Source: Zarea fungicola
Lineage: Eukaryota; Ascomycota; Sordariomycetes; Hypocreales; Cordycipitaceae
NCBI GenBank assembly: GCA_900169235.1
Contig: FWCC01000477.1
Location: 1 to 46,033 of the forward strand
Length of the DNA stretch: 46,033 nucleotides
Direction: 5' to 3'
A program made the position numbers and the translations under genes. The first letter of the stretch is position 1; each line of letters begins with the position of its first letter. The notes under the pieces were generated by a model that was given only the letters and a program-made list of their open reading frames with translations, did not search any database and was not told where the DNA came from. Positions 32,815 to 42,267 of the stretch are shown here, in pieces.

Positions 32815-34017
32815 TTAGCTGCCAAACGCAGCAGCGGGATACGAGCGATCCTTCTTTTTCTTCTGCGCTACTCTCGAGCTGCTCCGAGAGCTGGCGCCGG
32901 AGACCGCGCCCGAGCTGGGCTCGCTACCTCCTGTCAAGTTGCGCCGAGGCAGGGGTAAGGGCGATGTCATCATGTCGGTGGGTAAGTCATTCCACTCCAT
33001 ATCTGAGCGCTGGTTCTGGTAGGAACCCCCTAGGCGTGGGGGTGGGCGCGCATCGCTGCTGAATGACGATGTCGTAGACAGCGGGGGGCGGTTGATGATG
33101 GCTGCCGTAGGACTCGGAGCGATTTGGCGCGGCGGTGCCACGATGTTAGATGTGTCGTTTTGGACAGCAAGGGCATGGAAGACGGCGGCATGGACGGGTC
33201 GCGAGACAAGAATGGCGGAATCAGGTCGTAGTTTGCGGTAGTAGCCTTGGATTGGTTCACCGATGCGCTCAAAGCCACGTCGCAGATACCATTGTAAGCC
33301 CTGCTCATTTTCAGTCCATACGTGCGCAGTGACGGTCAGTAGATTCACAGCGGGTGATTTGTAAGCGGTTGCGAGAATATCGTCCAAGGCGGCAGCTGCG
33401 AGGCCAAGCGAGCGGTAGGGGGCGAGAATACCGAGGCTGCGGATATAGAGGTTCGTCGGCATCGCTTCGTGCTCTACCTCGTTATGGGAATGGACATGCC
33501 GGGAGGCGCTGTGGACGCCAAATTCAGGAATGCAGACGATTGCACCGATAATTTTGGGCTCCTGCGGGAGGCCGTTGCCGTCGCCGTCCCAGGTGATGAT
33601 GCGTGAGTAGAGGTTGGAGATGGACGGGTCGAGGACCGCCTGGTAGAAGCTGTCGGGAAACGCAACGGGGAGGAGGAGCGAGTTCAGGCGGCGGAGGGCG
33701 GTGATGTCGGACAGTTCGATGGATCTGATGCCGGCTTCACGGGGGAGTGAAGGGTTTGTAGTGTACGTCACTAAAGGTGGAGGGGGGGGAGGGGAATGCG
33801 ATATCCTGGCGCTTTTAGGTTGTGATTCTGAACATTGTCGCGCTGGCGGCGGAGGGGGTAGTTCTGCGACCTTCGCATCTGATTCGGCGCCCACGGTGGC
33901 AGCAAGGGTGACCTGCGCTGGTGGAGGCACATATTGTGGTGATTTCGCTTTGGGCGGTTTGAAAAAGGACCGGATGGACCGCTGTTGGTCATGATCTGAG
34001 TAGTTTGGAAGTGGCAT
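32815..34017 (-). CDS. naa50: N-alpha-acetyltransferase 50 (NatE)-like, with N-terminal PIP-box motif
   Basis: This intronless gene encodes 400 residues. The GNAT domain (about 96-270) matches NAA50/San: LNSLLLPVAFPDSFYQAVLD, LYIRSLGILAPYRSLGLAAA (acetyl-CoA loop RSLGLA, 202-207), VTAHVWTENEQGLQWYLRRG and the C-terminal FERIGEPIQGYYRKLRP, the YYK/R-type substrate motif. NAA50 acetylates N-terminal Met of proteins starting with Met-hydrophobic residues and, in flies, is needed for sister-chromatid cohesion. A linker between residues 135 and 190 is longer than in animals. The N-terminus reads DQQRSIRSFFKPPK; Gln12, Ile15, Phe18 and Phe19 fit the PCNA-binding PIP-box pattern QxxIxxFF. Residues 20-95 are Pro-rich and disordered, as is the C-terminal 125 residues, which end with a KKKKDR basic cluster that could be a nuclear signal. 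The protein is more than twice the length of human NAA50. Family call is firm; the PCNA link is inference. Confidence 0.88.
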   Translation of the reverse strand: MPLPNYSDHDQQRSIRSFFKPPKAKSPQYVPPPAQVTLAATVGAESDAKVAELPPPPPARQCSESQPKSARISHSPPPPPPLVTYTTNPSLPREAGIRSIELSDITALRRLNSLLLPVAFPDSFYQAVLDPSISNLYSRIITWDGDGNGLPQEPKIIGAIVCIPEFGVHSASRHVHSHNEVEHEAMPTNLYIRSLGILAPYRSLGLAAAALDDILATAYKSPAVNLLTVTAHVWTENEQGLQWYLRRGFERIGEPIQGYYRKLRPDSAILVSRPVHAAVFHALAVQNDTSNIVAPPRQIAPSPTAAIINRPPLSTTSSFSSDARPPPRLGGSYQNQRSDMEWNDLPTDMMTSPLPLPRRNLTGGSEPSSGAVSGASSRSSSRVAQKKKKDRSYPAAAFGS

Positions 34018-35755
34018 GGCTGGAGCAATAGAAAGTGTTTGCTGCGTTGTAGATTAGGAGATGTAAAGGCCATTTACACTTCGGCTGGCGGTTCTAACTA
34101 AACCTAATTGGTAGGCGTCTGGTGGATGCATTATCGAGGTGCGTGTAGTGCCTGGCTTGGTCTGGGCAATCTGCTCAAGCAAAGAACAGTATTGCACAAG
34201 GTCTCAGCACGCAGTTAGAGAGGAAAATACATAGTGATGCCTAAGAGCCACTTCTTTTCTCCAAAAAGTGCGATAAATCTCACGCTCATTACTGCAACAG
34301 CTTTGTTTTGAAAAGTATAAATTGCCATGCTTCAATATGATGCAACGAACTTGGACAGGTGCGTCTTTCTGTAGTGAAGGCTCATGTAGCATGAGACTGG
34401 ACAGTCATGTTTTAGGTACATATTAACGGTTTTTGGTGACAGGGGCTGGTGCATATCTATTCGTTACAAGCCTGTTTGGAGGATTAGATCCTGGTGATAT
34501 CTAAGGGCGGTCACAGCAATTTAACAGTAGCAGCTGTTTCCTCGACGTTTTCAACGAGGCAAGCAAATTCAGATAATAAAATCATCAACCTGTATAAAGA
34601 TGTGTTTATTCTACGAACAAACAAAGTAAGTGCCGCATTATATAATGCCAACCAAGTAAGTATACGCATTGCCGGCTAGCCAGGCTGCCATGTGCTACTT
34701 TCCCAGGGTATTAGGAACAATGGAACGACATAGACATGCATTTGCGCCATCGTGCGCGGCTTTGCATCTGCACAAGATGCTTATTTTCGATTGAAGGGTT
34801 CCATCTGGCTGTCCTTGTCCAAGCAAAGAAACTATTACTTTGGACATAGATTGCCAGCCATGTATCATTTTGGGGTTCTCCAGTTATTGTTTAGCGTGCC
34901 AATTTTGGTACCAAGGGGTTTTATTTTAAAGAAAAACACACAGGCTGCTGGGTGTGCAGTATTAATACGTGGTGTGCTTGGTCCGTGGTAGGTTGAGAAT
35001 CCGGGAAAGGCGTTTTACAAGCCTCGATTCCAATGCCGTTGCACTAATAGTGCCATTGAAGGGACTAGAGGGAGACCAATAGAATAAAAAGCACTATGAA
35101 GGGTTAAATTTGATCCGTTTAGGCCTATTATATATAAGTCTCTGATGCAGGAGTTTATTGAGCCTGAGGAATTGCTATCATGCTTCTGGAGACAGATGGA
35201 CATAGTATGGTACTAAGAAGCAAACGCGCCGCTAGGGAGGTGCTTTATACCTAGGTACCTACCTAGTAGAGGTAAGGTATTATGTAATTAAAGGTACCTG
35301 GGTATGTGCAACTAAATTGATGGGGGGGGGGTCGCGGTGGACTACTCGCTGTAATTGCAAGGAGCTTCCAGCAGTGAGTGATACTTGGTTTCCAGCGCCT
35401 TGCTGCGTCGATTCGGATAAATCCACACCTCTTCTCACCCAACATCTGGCAACCTAAACCCGCCCCTGGTCGACACTTAGCACCTTGGGTCGCTGCCGCA
35501 TCGTTTTTACTAATCTCGAAACCCTTTTTGGGAAGTCGACTCTTTTTCTTTTGTTGCGTTTACCAATCTGCAGCATTCACCTGCGCTGGCCATTGCATTA
35601 TACCCTACCTCTTCCATTCTCCTCTGCACTCAGAGAGGGAGTGTGCCTCTGCTGCGCGCTGCTCCAAAAGGGCCGCCCTCCCGCCCCTCAAACACTCGCC
35701 ATCCCTAAATTTTGGACCCGGCTGTTGCGAATTGCTTCATCGGCGTCTGCCCATC
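34018..35755. other. Divergent intergenic region between NAA50-like and Sgf11-like genes
   Basis: About 1.7 kb with no supported gene. The middle is AT-rich. An ACCTAGGTACCTACCTAG element is at 35249-35266 and a run of 10 G at 35322-35331. From about 35.4 kb the sequence is C/T-rich like a 5' leader, and an in-frame open stretch precedes the Sgf11-like ATG from 35378, but it lacks a protein-like composition. Confidence 0.5.
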
Positions 35756-37038
35756 ATGAATGCCACTTCTGGTCGGGCTGGACTCATCAAGTCTCGCGAA
35801 GAAGCCGGCAGCATGGAGAAACTAGTATGAACTCACCCTCTACCCTCGTGTTCCGCCCAACCCTAGCCGTTCGCCTGTGGTGCCAGCCACCGCGCTGACC
35901 ATTCATCTCCTCGGATTGCCGCTCCTTGTACCGGAGCTTGCTATTCTGCCCATCCCGTTGTGCCTATGCATACTGACAATGGCTTTCTTTTGGCAATGTA
36001 CAGGCGCATTCTGTCCTCGACGATATACTACACAATGTCATCTCCGACCTTCTCACCAAAGTTCATCGCGACGAGAAGCAGGCAAAGGCCACCTCAGCCG
36101 CCATTCAAGTCGAAAGGATGGCTTCGGATGCGTCCGAAACTTCGACACCTGACTCAAGACCCGATGTGCGCGTCGAAACTGACGCTGCCGTGTATGAAGA
36201 CGGCAAGGTCACCCTAAAAGGCAATCCGCTAAAGACAACCATCAATATTCTCTGCCCTAAGTGCCACCTGCCCCGGCTACTCGCTCCCACTGACGGCAAG
36301 GGGGCCATGAAACCAGACCCGACTGTCATATATTGCAAGCGACATCCTTATATTGATAAGCCGGGCTGTGACATCTATGGCCAATCTTGGGTCGCTCCAG
36401 GCCCTGGACGTGGCAAAAAGAAGAAGGACATGGAGAAGCCAGAACCGGCTGACCGACCGGCCAACGTGCTATCGTTTCCTTCGGCAACCTGCAGTAAATG
36501 CAAAAGATGCATTCTCGTCTCGCGATTAAACAATCATATGGGCTCTTGCATTGGCAACAGTGGCCGTAACGCTAGCCGTGCCGCCGCTCAAAAGATGAAT
36601 GGCAACTCCCAACAGGACAGCACCCCGCCCTCTTCACAAAAGGCAACACCTGCGCCAGGGTCCCGCGCCTCCAGTCCCCGGAAACGAGACGCTATCGCCA
36701 GCGATGACGATGACGACGATGACGACGATTCTGAGGCTAGCCCTAAGAAGAAGAAGATCAAGTCGGCCATCCTGCCCAAAAAAGTAATTATCAAGACGAA
36801 ACCCAACATGAAGCCTGAAAAAGCACGTGTCTCGTCGCATCTTAAGCAGGAGCATCGATTTGATGAAAGTGACTCTGCGCGCGACAAAACACCCACCAAG
36901 ATGCTCAATAAGCATGCTAGCCCCCTCAAAAAAGTTAAGGCTCAGAAGCCTACAAGCTCGCCTCTCTCCCGAAATGGTAGAGATATTGATATGAGATCCG
37001 AATCTTCAGATCCCATGTCATCGCCTCCTGGACGATAA
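35756..37038 (+). CDS. Sgf11-like SAGA deubiquitinase-module subunit
   Basis: Exons are 35756-35824 and 36004-37038 with a 179-nt intron, giving 367 residues. The join yields SMEKL-AHSVLDDILHNVIS, an amphipathic helix like the N-terminal helix by which Sgf11 packs on the Ubp8 deubiquitinase. Residues 182-221 hold a zinc finger, CSKCKRCILVSRLNNHMGSC (186-205; Cys186, Cys189, His201, Cys205), followed by IGNSGRNASRAAAQKM, the close signature of Sgf11 fingers. Between them sits another Cys/His-rich module not in yeast Sgf11: ILCPKCHLPRLLAP (Cys107, Cys110) and VIYCKRHPYIDKPGCDIYG (Cys134, His137, Cys145). The C-terminal 145 residues are disordered, with an Asp run (about 235-243) and a SPKKKKIK nuclear signal. 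Sgf11 helps remove ubiquitin from histone H2B. I judge it an Sgf11-type protein; a different chromatin zinc-finger family is the main alternative. Confidence 0.65.
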
Positions 37039-37889
37039 TGATCATACCATCACACATAAGAACCACGTTCATTTAGGGGTAGTGGCACCCCATGATTTCG
37101 AATCCCATCCGGAAAAAAAGCCTCCAACGTCGTTGGAGCTGTGGCCACTTCAACATTTGGATAATTGCTTGACTAGTGGCGATTACGCAGCCAGTAGCCA
37201 GACTAGACTACTGCAATCCGATTTTCTTTGCCGCATCTACAGTTTTTGCATCAGGGACAGGCTTGCTCCCTCCGATTTCCCCTTTCAGCACACATTTCTT
37301 CCTTTTCGGCCCACTTACCGAACTTTTTTTTTTTTTTGGGCTATACCAGCTGAAATATATTTTGGCTTCCTGCGTAATTCATGGTCTGCTATTCCATTTT
37401 GTCTGTTGTATTGGAAACATACGGGCAAGGGAGCCCTGGAAACGGGAATAAAATAAAAGGCATCCTCAGCATTTCCGCACGTGCGGACCCGGTGGCGTTT
37501 TTTTGGAAATTGGCGTTTTTCTCTATCTGTTGCAACCTTCTGCCACAAAGATTGTCATTCCTGATTGCTGCTTCTTGTATTCTGCTTTCACGTTCTTTTT
37601 AAGTGTATAGGCGGACGGGTGGAGTGGTTGTTGGAGGTGTACTCGTGAATTCAGAAGTATATACAGTCAATTAGAGTAGAATGAGTCTCTTCATTCAGCT
37701 ATCCTGTGTACGTTTTTATGGAAAGGTGGTTTAAATGCTATGAGCAATTCATTGGCCTTGCATGCGACTTTAAAATGTAGCCAGAATGTTCAATGAAATT
37801 TGATAGCTGCAGCCTAGGCGAAGAGCCTATTATTCTCATTACAATAGATTTCTCTTGCATTATTTTCGTTCGAGAACAGCACCAACTAA
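37039..37889. other. 3' flanks between convergent Sgf11-like and cyclophilin genes
   Basis: About 850 bases with no supported gene. It contains a run of T at 37325-37338 and otherwise mixed sequence. Open frames here are short and unrelated to any family I recognise. Confidence 0.5.
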
Positions 37890-38500
37890 TTAAGCTTCCC
37901 CTTCAATTCCTTCTACAATTCGCGCCGATACGATCATGACCTCCTCTACAGGTCTATCCTCGGCGCCAGTCGGTACCAACCCCATGCGTTTCACTGTCGA
38001 CAATCCTTTGGAAACACGCCCGAAGATGGTGTGTTTCCCGTCGAGCCAGGGCGTCGGTGCGAGCGTAATGAAGAATTGGGAACCGTTGGTATTGGGCCCC
38101 GCGTTGGCCATGCTGAGGATGCCCGCACCCGTGTGCTTGAGGCCAACCGCGATTTCGTCCTCAAACTTGTCGCCATAGATGGAGCTGCCGCCTCGCCCTG
38201 TGCCTGTCGGGTCGCCACCCTGGATCATGAAGTTGGGAATAATACGGTGGAAGAGGGTGGCATTGAAGTAGCCGCGGCGGACGAGAGTGGTGAAGTTGGT
38301 GCAGGTCTTTGGAGCGTGCTCAGTGTAGAGTTCCAGGATTATTGAGCCCTGTATTTTTACGTTTTGAATGGTGAGCAAGTGAGTGACGGATGAGTCTTAG
38401 AGTGTAAACCGTACGGGGAAGCAAGTAGACCTCTCTAGATCCTGTCGAAGAATGAGCTAAAACTTACCATTGTGGTTTCCAGAATTACATTCGTCGTCAT
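37890..38500 (-). CDS. Peptidyl-prolyl isomerase, PPIL1-type cyclophilin
   Basis: Exons are 38500-38468 ([11 protein letters not shown]) and 38348-37890, giving 163 residues after removal of a 119-nt intron. Cyclophilins catalyse cis-trans isomerisation of proline peptide bonds; the short PPIL1 type is a spliceosome component in animals and yeasts. The core has [19 protein letters not shown] (44-62) with catalytic Arg46, then [31 protein letters not shown] (89-106), and [14 protein letters not shown] with Trp112, the cyclosporin-contact residue. No extra domains, signal peptide or tail are present. The start is decided by the join to the family N-terminus ([19 protein letters not shown]). In frame the second exon extends upstream as [10 protein letters not shown] from an alternative ATG, but that is intron sequence. 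The gene converges on the Sgf11-like gene. Confidence 0.95.
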
Positions 38501-38809
38501 TTTGCATCGTTTGCTTTTGTATTTGGAGACTTGGTTTGGGGAGACCAGACTCTATGCGGAGCTAAAAGTGAAGTTACAAATGTACAGTCAAACTGTAAAC
38601 ATACAGTAAGTGGGGCGCACTGCTCTCTTTCGTCTTTTACTCTACTGGATCAAAATTGAAACAAAAATGGAAAGCGACTGGTGAAGGAACATTGTTTGTC
38701 TAATCAATCAAAAATCAATTGGGCCATAGGAAGACTTTTGCTCGCAAAGCATCCAAAACTACAATCATGTAGTTTTTCTTGCAGCAGCACCAGCAGGATT
38801 TGCTATTCA
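38501..38809. other. Short intergenic region upstream of the cyclophilin gene
   Basis: About 310 bases between the cyclophilin promoter and the 3' end of the small secreted protein gene, both on the minus strand. No feature beyond AT-rich sequence is visible. Confidence 0.5.
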
Positions 38810-39163
38810 TTAAGGGATAACTCCGCCAGGACCAAATCCAGCCCCTCCGCCACCACCTGAAGGGTAAGCACTCGCCACGATGACTGGCGTATTGGCGGGC
38901 TTTGCATCGCCAATGTCACCGTATGGACCATAACCAATACCGTGGGCACCCGATGCCGAACCGGCAGTCTCGTAGGTGACCCGTGGTGGAACAGCCTGCT
39001 CTTCGTAAGCATTGCCATTGTCGCCAAACCCAACGCCATGCACTCCGGAAGGAACAGAAGGAGGAGCACTGGCCGATGCCGGGTTGGGGCCGTAGCCAAC
39101 GTCGCTGGCCTGCGGCGCGCAGGAGACGATGGCAACGCTTATGACAAGAACTATATATTTCAT
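38810..39163 (-). CDS. Small secreted glycine-rich repeat protein, unknown function
   Basis: This open frame encodes 117 residues. It begins with a clear signal peptide, MKYIVLVISVAIVSCAP, with cleavage likely after Ala or Cys near residue 15. The mature part has no cysteine and contains four spaced glycine-rich units: VGYGPNPAS, GVGFGDNGNAY, GIGYGPYGDIGDA and GAGFGPGGVIP, separated by Pro/Ser/Val-rich spacers. A TATAAATA element lies at 39351-39358 on the minus strand, about 190 bases before the ATG, at a believable distance for a strongly regulated gene. No intron is needed. I do not recognise the family. It looks like a structural or surface secreted peptide; an effector role is only a guess. 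Overlapping frames on both strands are shadows. Confidence 0.65.
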   Translation of the reverse strand: MKYIVLVISVAIVSCAPQASDVGYGPNPASASAPPSVPSGVHGVGFGDNGNAYEEQAVPPRVTYETAGSASGAHGIGYGPYGDIGDAKPANTPVIVASAYPSGGGGGAGFGPGGVIP

Positions 39164-40512
39164 GATGGCGACAATCTTTTGCTGGCATCCCAGTCAGTTT
39201 ACCAGCAGCGCTTTAAAATAGAGGCGTTGCTTACGGGGACAAATGGAGTGGCCAGTGGAAGTACTTTAGTCTATACTGCTCCTCAGAATTAAAAAAGGAC
39301 GGTTTCACAAAATAGCAGTAATAGAAAAAGGTCTAGAAGTACCGTCCTACTATTTATACCATTTCCAAACAGCCGTCACGCCGACCCATTTCATGCTGCT
39401 GGACACTTGCGTTCGGACATCCAACCCTTTGCCCGCATTCCAACTCCCATATTTCAAGGTCCTCGTATGAAAACATCAGCCCCACGTAGCATTTGCAGAG
39501 CACGGTGATTTCACCTCTTCATGTATTACATGGTGTTGATCTTAGATTTTTTATTATTATTAAAGCGCGCTTTGGAGTTGTGGTGTCCGCACCGTGGCTC
39601 AGCAATAACGTAGAAAGCAAATCAAGTCTAATTTCCATGCCCGCCATAATTTAAACCTGCTCGAAAATAAGCATTATTTACAATATTTCATCATTATAAT
39701 AAGATGCCTCATGTCTGTCTGTTGGACCGCCAACAACCGTACTGTCAAATCTCTCGTTGGTGACTAATTTATGGACACTGATAAAGCAGATTTAAACCTC
39801 ACGAACATTCGTCCTAAGTCCAGAAGAGGATCCACCCACTATGCAATTTCTCCAACAGATTACGGAGACTTTGCAGCCTTTGAGACCAAACCACGGCTCA
39901 TCAACGCCGGGTTTGGGTGCTGCTCAATTCGGGACTTCCTCAATTGCCGAGCTGAGACGTCGTGGTAAGTGAACACTGAGGTTTTTGGTAGCTCTATGTG
40001 AAAGAATTACCCCCTGTAAAACTGACATGATAAATTTCGGTGTAGTTGCAACAGTATTGTCGAAGACGGTGCTCGGCCAGCTTCTGGGTGTCGAACCGAC
40101 GGTTCTGCTATAATAGACAGCATCTCCATGGCTGAACCTGAGACCTGACAAAGAGAAGCAATCAAATCGCCATCAAATTCATATCATGCGAGTCCCACTT
40201 TGAGATTTTTTTTAATTAATGTTCTGATATTGTTGCTTGCATTCTCGGTCATGATAAACAACAAACGCCGCTATTTCAGGTGATGTAAATAAAATTTCCG
40301 AGCTCAAATAAAATCCGCTGGAGAAGGAGCAAAGCATTTGGGACAAGATCCCGCAGCTGCTGGCCTGTGCAAAAATCTTAGTCATCATTAGTGAAAACGA
40401 CCACGTAGGGAGGAGAAGCATTCCACAGCTACAAACATCACTCTTACCGTGGAAAAGGGCATCTGAGTCCTGTCAGCGTTAAAATTGGCCGTCCACTCAC
40501 TATTCAAGGCCC
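39164..40512. other. Divergent intergenic region before the signal peptide peptidase gene
   Basis: About 1.35 kb with no supported gene. Near its left end is the probable TATA box of the small secreted protein (39351-39358, minus strand). A TTATTATTATT run is near 39551-39561. Short frames, such as 39771-39968 (+), have no known domain. Confidence 0.5.
39351..39358 (-). promoter_or_regulatory. Probable TATA box of the small secreted protein gene
   Basis: On the minus strand the sequence reads GGTATAAATAGTAGG, a consensus TATA element about 190 bases upstream of the ATG at 39163. Position and match are good, but the transcription start is not known. Confidence 0.55.
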
Positions 40513-42267
40513 ATGGCTTCTAATTCATCGATCGTGAATCCCATTGATGGGGGAATCATGGACGGCCTCAATTCAACTTCCTACAACGCCACGTCAAGTC
40601 CCGAGACATGGCTGGAGATTTTGCAGGATTTTGATTTCCTGCTTCTAGAAGCTAAACTCGTGCTTAGCGCAGCGGGGATCATCTATCTTGGCGCCCATGC
40701 GGCTCTCCGACGGCCACCGTCTGCTGCACCGCCAAAGGATAGAAAGGCAAGGCGAAAGACTGAAGAGGAGGACAAACTGGCACAGGGACTTGAAATGTCG
40801 GACGCCATTTTGTTCCCTTTGATGGCAGGCATTGTTCTCATGAGCCTTTACTACCTCATTCAATATCTTAATGACCCTGCCATAATCAGCAAGATTCTCC
40901 GCTGGTACATGTCCATTGTTTCTGTGGCGAGTCTAGTAACGTTTTACGCGCATGGTGTGGACCTGATCTCGGATTTTGTATTTCCGAAATACTGGAGAGG
41001 ATTTGATGGAATATTACGCACGGTAGTTCAGAAGAACCAGGCCGTTGTCACTTGTGATGACCTCGGCAATGCTACTTCCAGGGCTCCTTTGTCTGCCTGC
41101 AGTCCCTTTCCGAGTGTGCTCTCTTTTCTCACGCCGACACCCAAGCTACAAAAAGTTCTTTGGAATATCAGAAGTATTTTTAAGCGGGAATGGCTCTTCA
41201 GATTGGTCTTGCACGGCGTCGGCGACGAGAAAGCACATGTGAAATTTGCAACCATGATGGCTTTACCTCTAGCAGCTACTACAGCCATCCTTTACTTTAA
41301 CACTACCTCACCATTTCTCTCCAACATTTTGGGATATGGAATGTGCTACTGTTCGTTTCTCATTTTATCGCCGACTGATTTGCTCATCGGATCACTTGTG
41401 CTCTGGGGCCTGTTTTTCTACGACATCTTCATGGTTTTTTACACGCCGTTCATGATCACAGTCGCAACCACTCTTGACGTACCCATAAAACTCCAGTTCA
41501 AAGCTGCTCAGCGTCAGAGTATTCTCGGCCTAGGAGATATTGTTATCCCTGGCATGTTTGTTGCCTGGGCTTTGCGTGCCGACTTATGGATGCATTACCA
41601 GCGCATGGTCAAGTACGAGCCGACAGAATTGCAGATTATGGAAAAGGACACTGTCACTGGCAAAGTAGTTACTCGGAGTGAAGTGAAGTATCGTGAAATT
41701 AAGGCCACTTACATGGAGGTGAAAGGTAATTGGGGCGATTGGTTCTGGACGCGCCGCTTCATGTCCCTGTGCGCACCCAAAGTTGTTCCGCCATCTCTGG
41801 CTGCAAGCAACTTCAAGAAGACATTCTTTTATGCTTCAATGATTGGGTATCTGCTGGGAATGTTTGCAACCTTGGTGATGCTGCTGGTGTTTAAGCGGGG
41901 ACAGCCAGCTTTGCTCTACCTTGTCCCTGGTGTGCTTGGTTCAACTTATGTGACAGCGCTCGCGCGTGGGGAGTTTAAGAGCCTTTGGAAATATACTGAG
42001 GATGGCAGTCTGGATACTCTGGATGTTGTTGTGGACCTAGATGCACTCGGAAAGCCGATGAAGACAATCGGGAGATTAAAAGATGGAGTCCTTGACACCA
42101 CTAGAAAAGAAAGGCAGGGAGACAAGTCGAGCTTGAAGGAGACGAGTGGCAGATCACAGTTTGGGAACAAGGATGAAAGAAACGGTGGCGGTGAAGGGGA
42201 GGGCATAAAAAAGAACCATTTTGTCTTTTTGTTCTCGCTGGAGGCACCGCCGGAAGACAAGGAGTAA
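40513..42267 (+). CDS. sppA: Signal peptide peptidase (intramembrane aspartyl protease)
   Basis: Signal peptide peptidase is an ER membrane GxGD aspartyl protease that cleaves leftover signal peptides and other membrane segments within the bilayer. The gene is intronless and encodes 584 residues. The catalytic motifs are FFYDIFMVF (Asp304), ILGLGDIVIPG (GxGD, Asp342) and QPALLYLVP (PAL at 465-467), in the right order and within hydrophobic helices. N-terminal Asn-rich sequence (NSS, NST, NAT) precedes the first helix and could be glycosylated in the lumen. About 80 residues (roughly 355-435) separate the GxGD helix from the next helix; this polar loop is much longer than in animals. The C-terminus after the last helix (about 485-584) is a long hydrophilic tail. 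Aspergillus SppA is involved in hypoxia adaptation and sterol regulator (SREBP) processing, so a similar role is possible. The start ATG follows an in-frame stop region. Confidence 0.95.
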   Translation: MASNSSIVNPIDGGIMDGLNSTSYNATSSPETWLEILQDFDFLLLEAKLVLSAAGIIYLGAHAALRRPPSAAPPKDRKARRKTEEEDKLAQGLEMSDAILFPLMAGIVLMSLYYLIQYLNDPAIISKILRWYMSIVSVASLVTFYAHGVDLISDFVFPKYWRGFDGILRTVVQKNQAVVTCDDLGNATSRAPLSACSPFPSVLSFLTPTPKLQKVLWNIRSIFKREWLFRLVLHGVGDEKAHVKFATMMALPLAATTAILYFNTTSPFLSNILGYGMCYCSFLILSPTDLLIGSLVLWGLFFYDIFMVFYTPFMITVATTLDVPIKLQFKAAQRQSILGLGDIVIPGMFVAWALRADLWMHYQRMVKYEPTELQIMEKDTVTGKVVTRSEVKYREIKATYMEVKGNWGDWFWTRRFMSLCAPKVVPPSLAASNFKKTFFYASMIGYLLGMFATLVMLLVFKRGQPALLYLVPGVLGSTYVTALARGEFKSLWKYTEDGSLDTLDVVVDLDALGKPMKTIGRLKDGVLDTTRKERQGDKSSLKETSGRSQFGNKDERNGGGEGEGIKKNHFVFLFSLEAPPEDKE

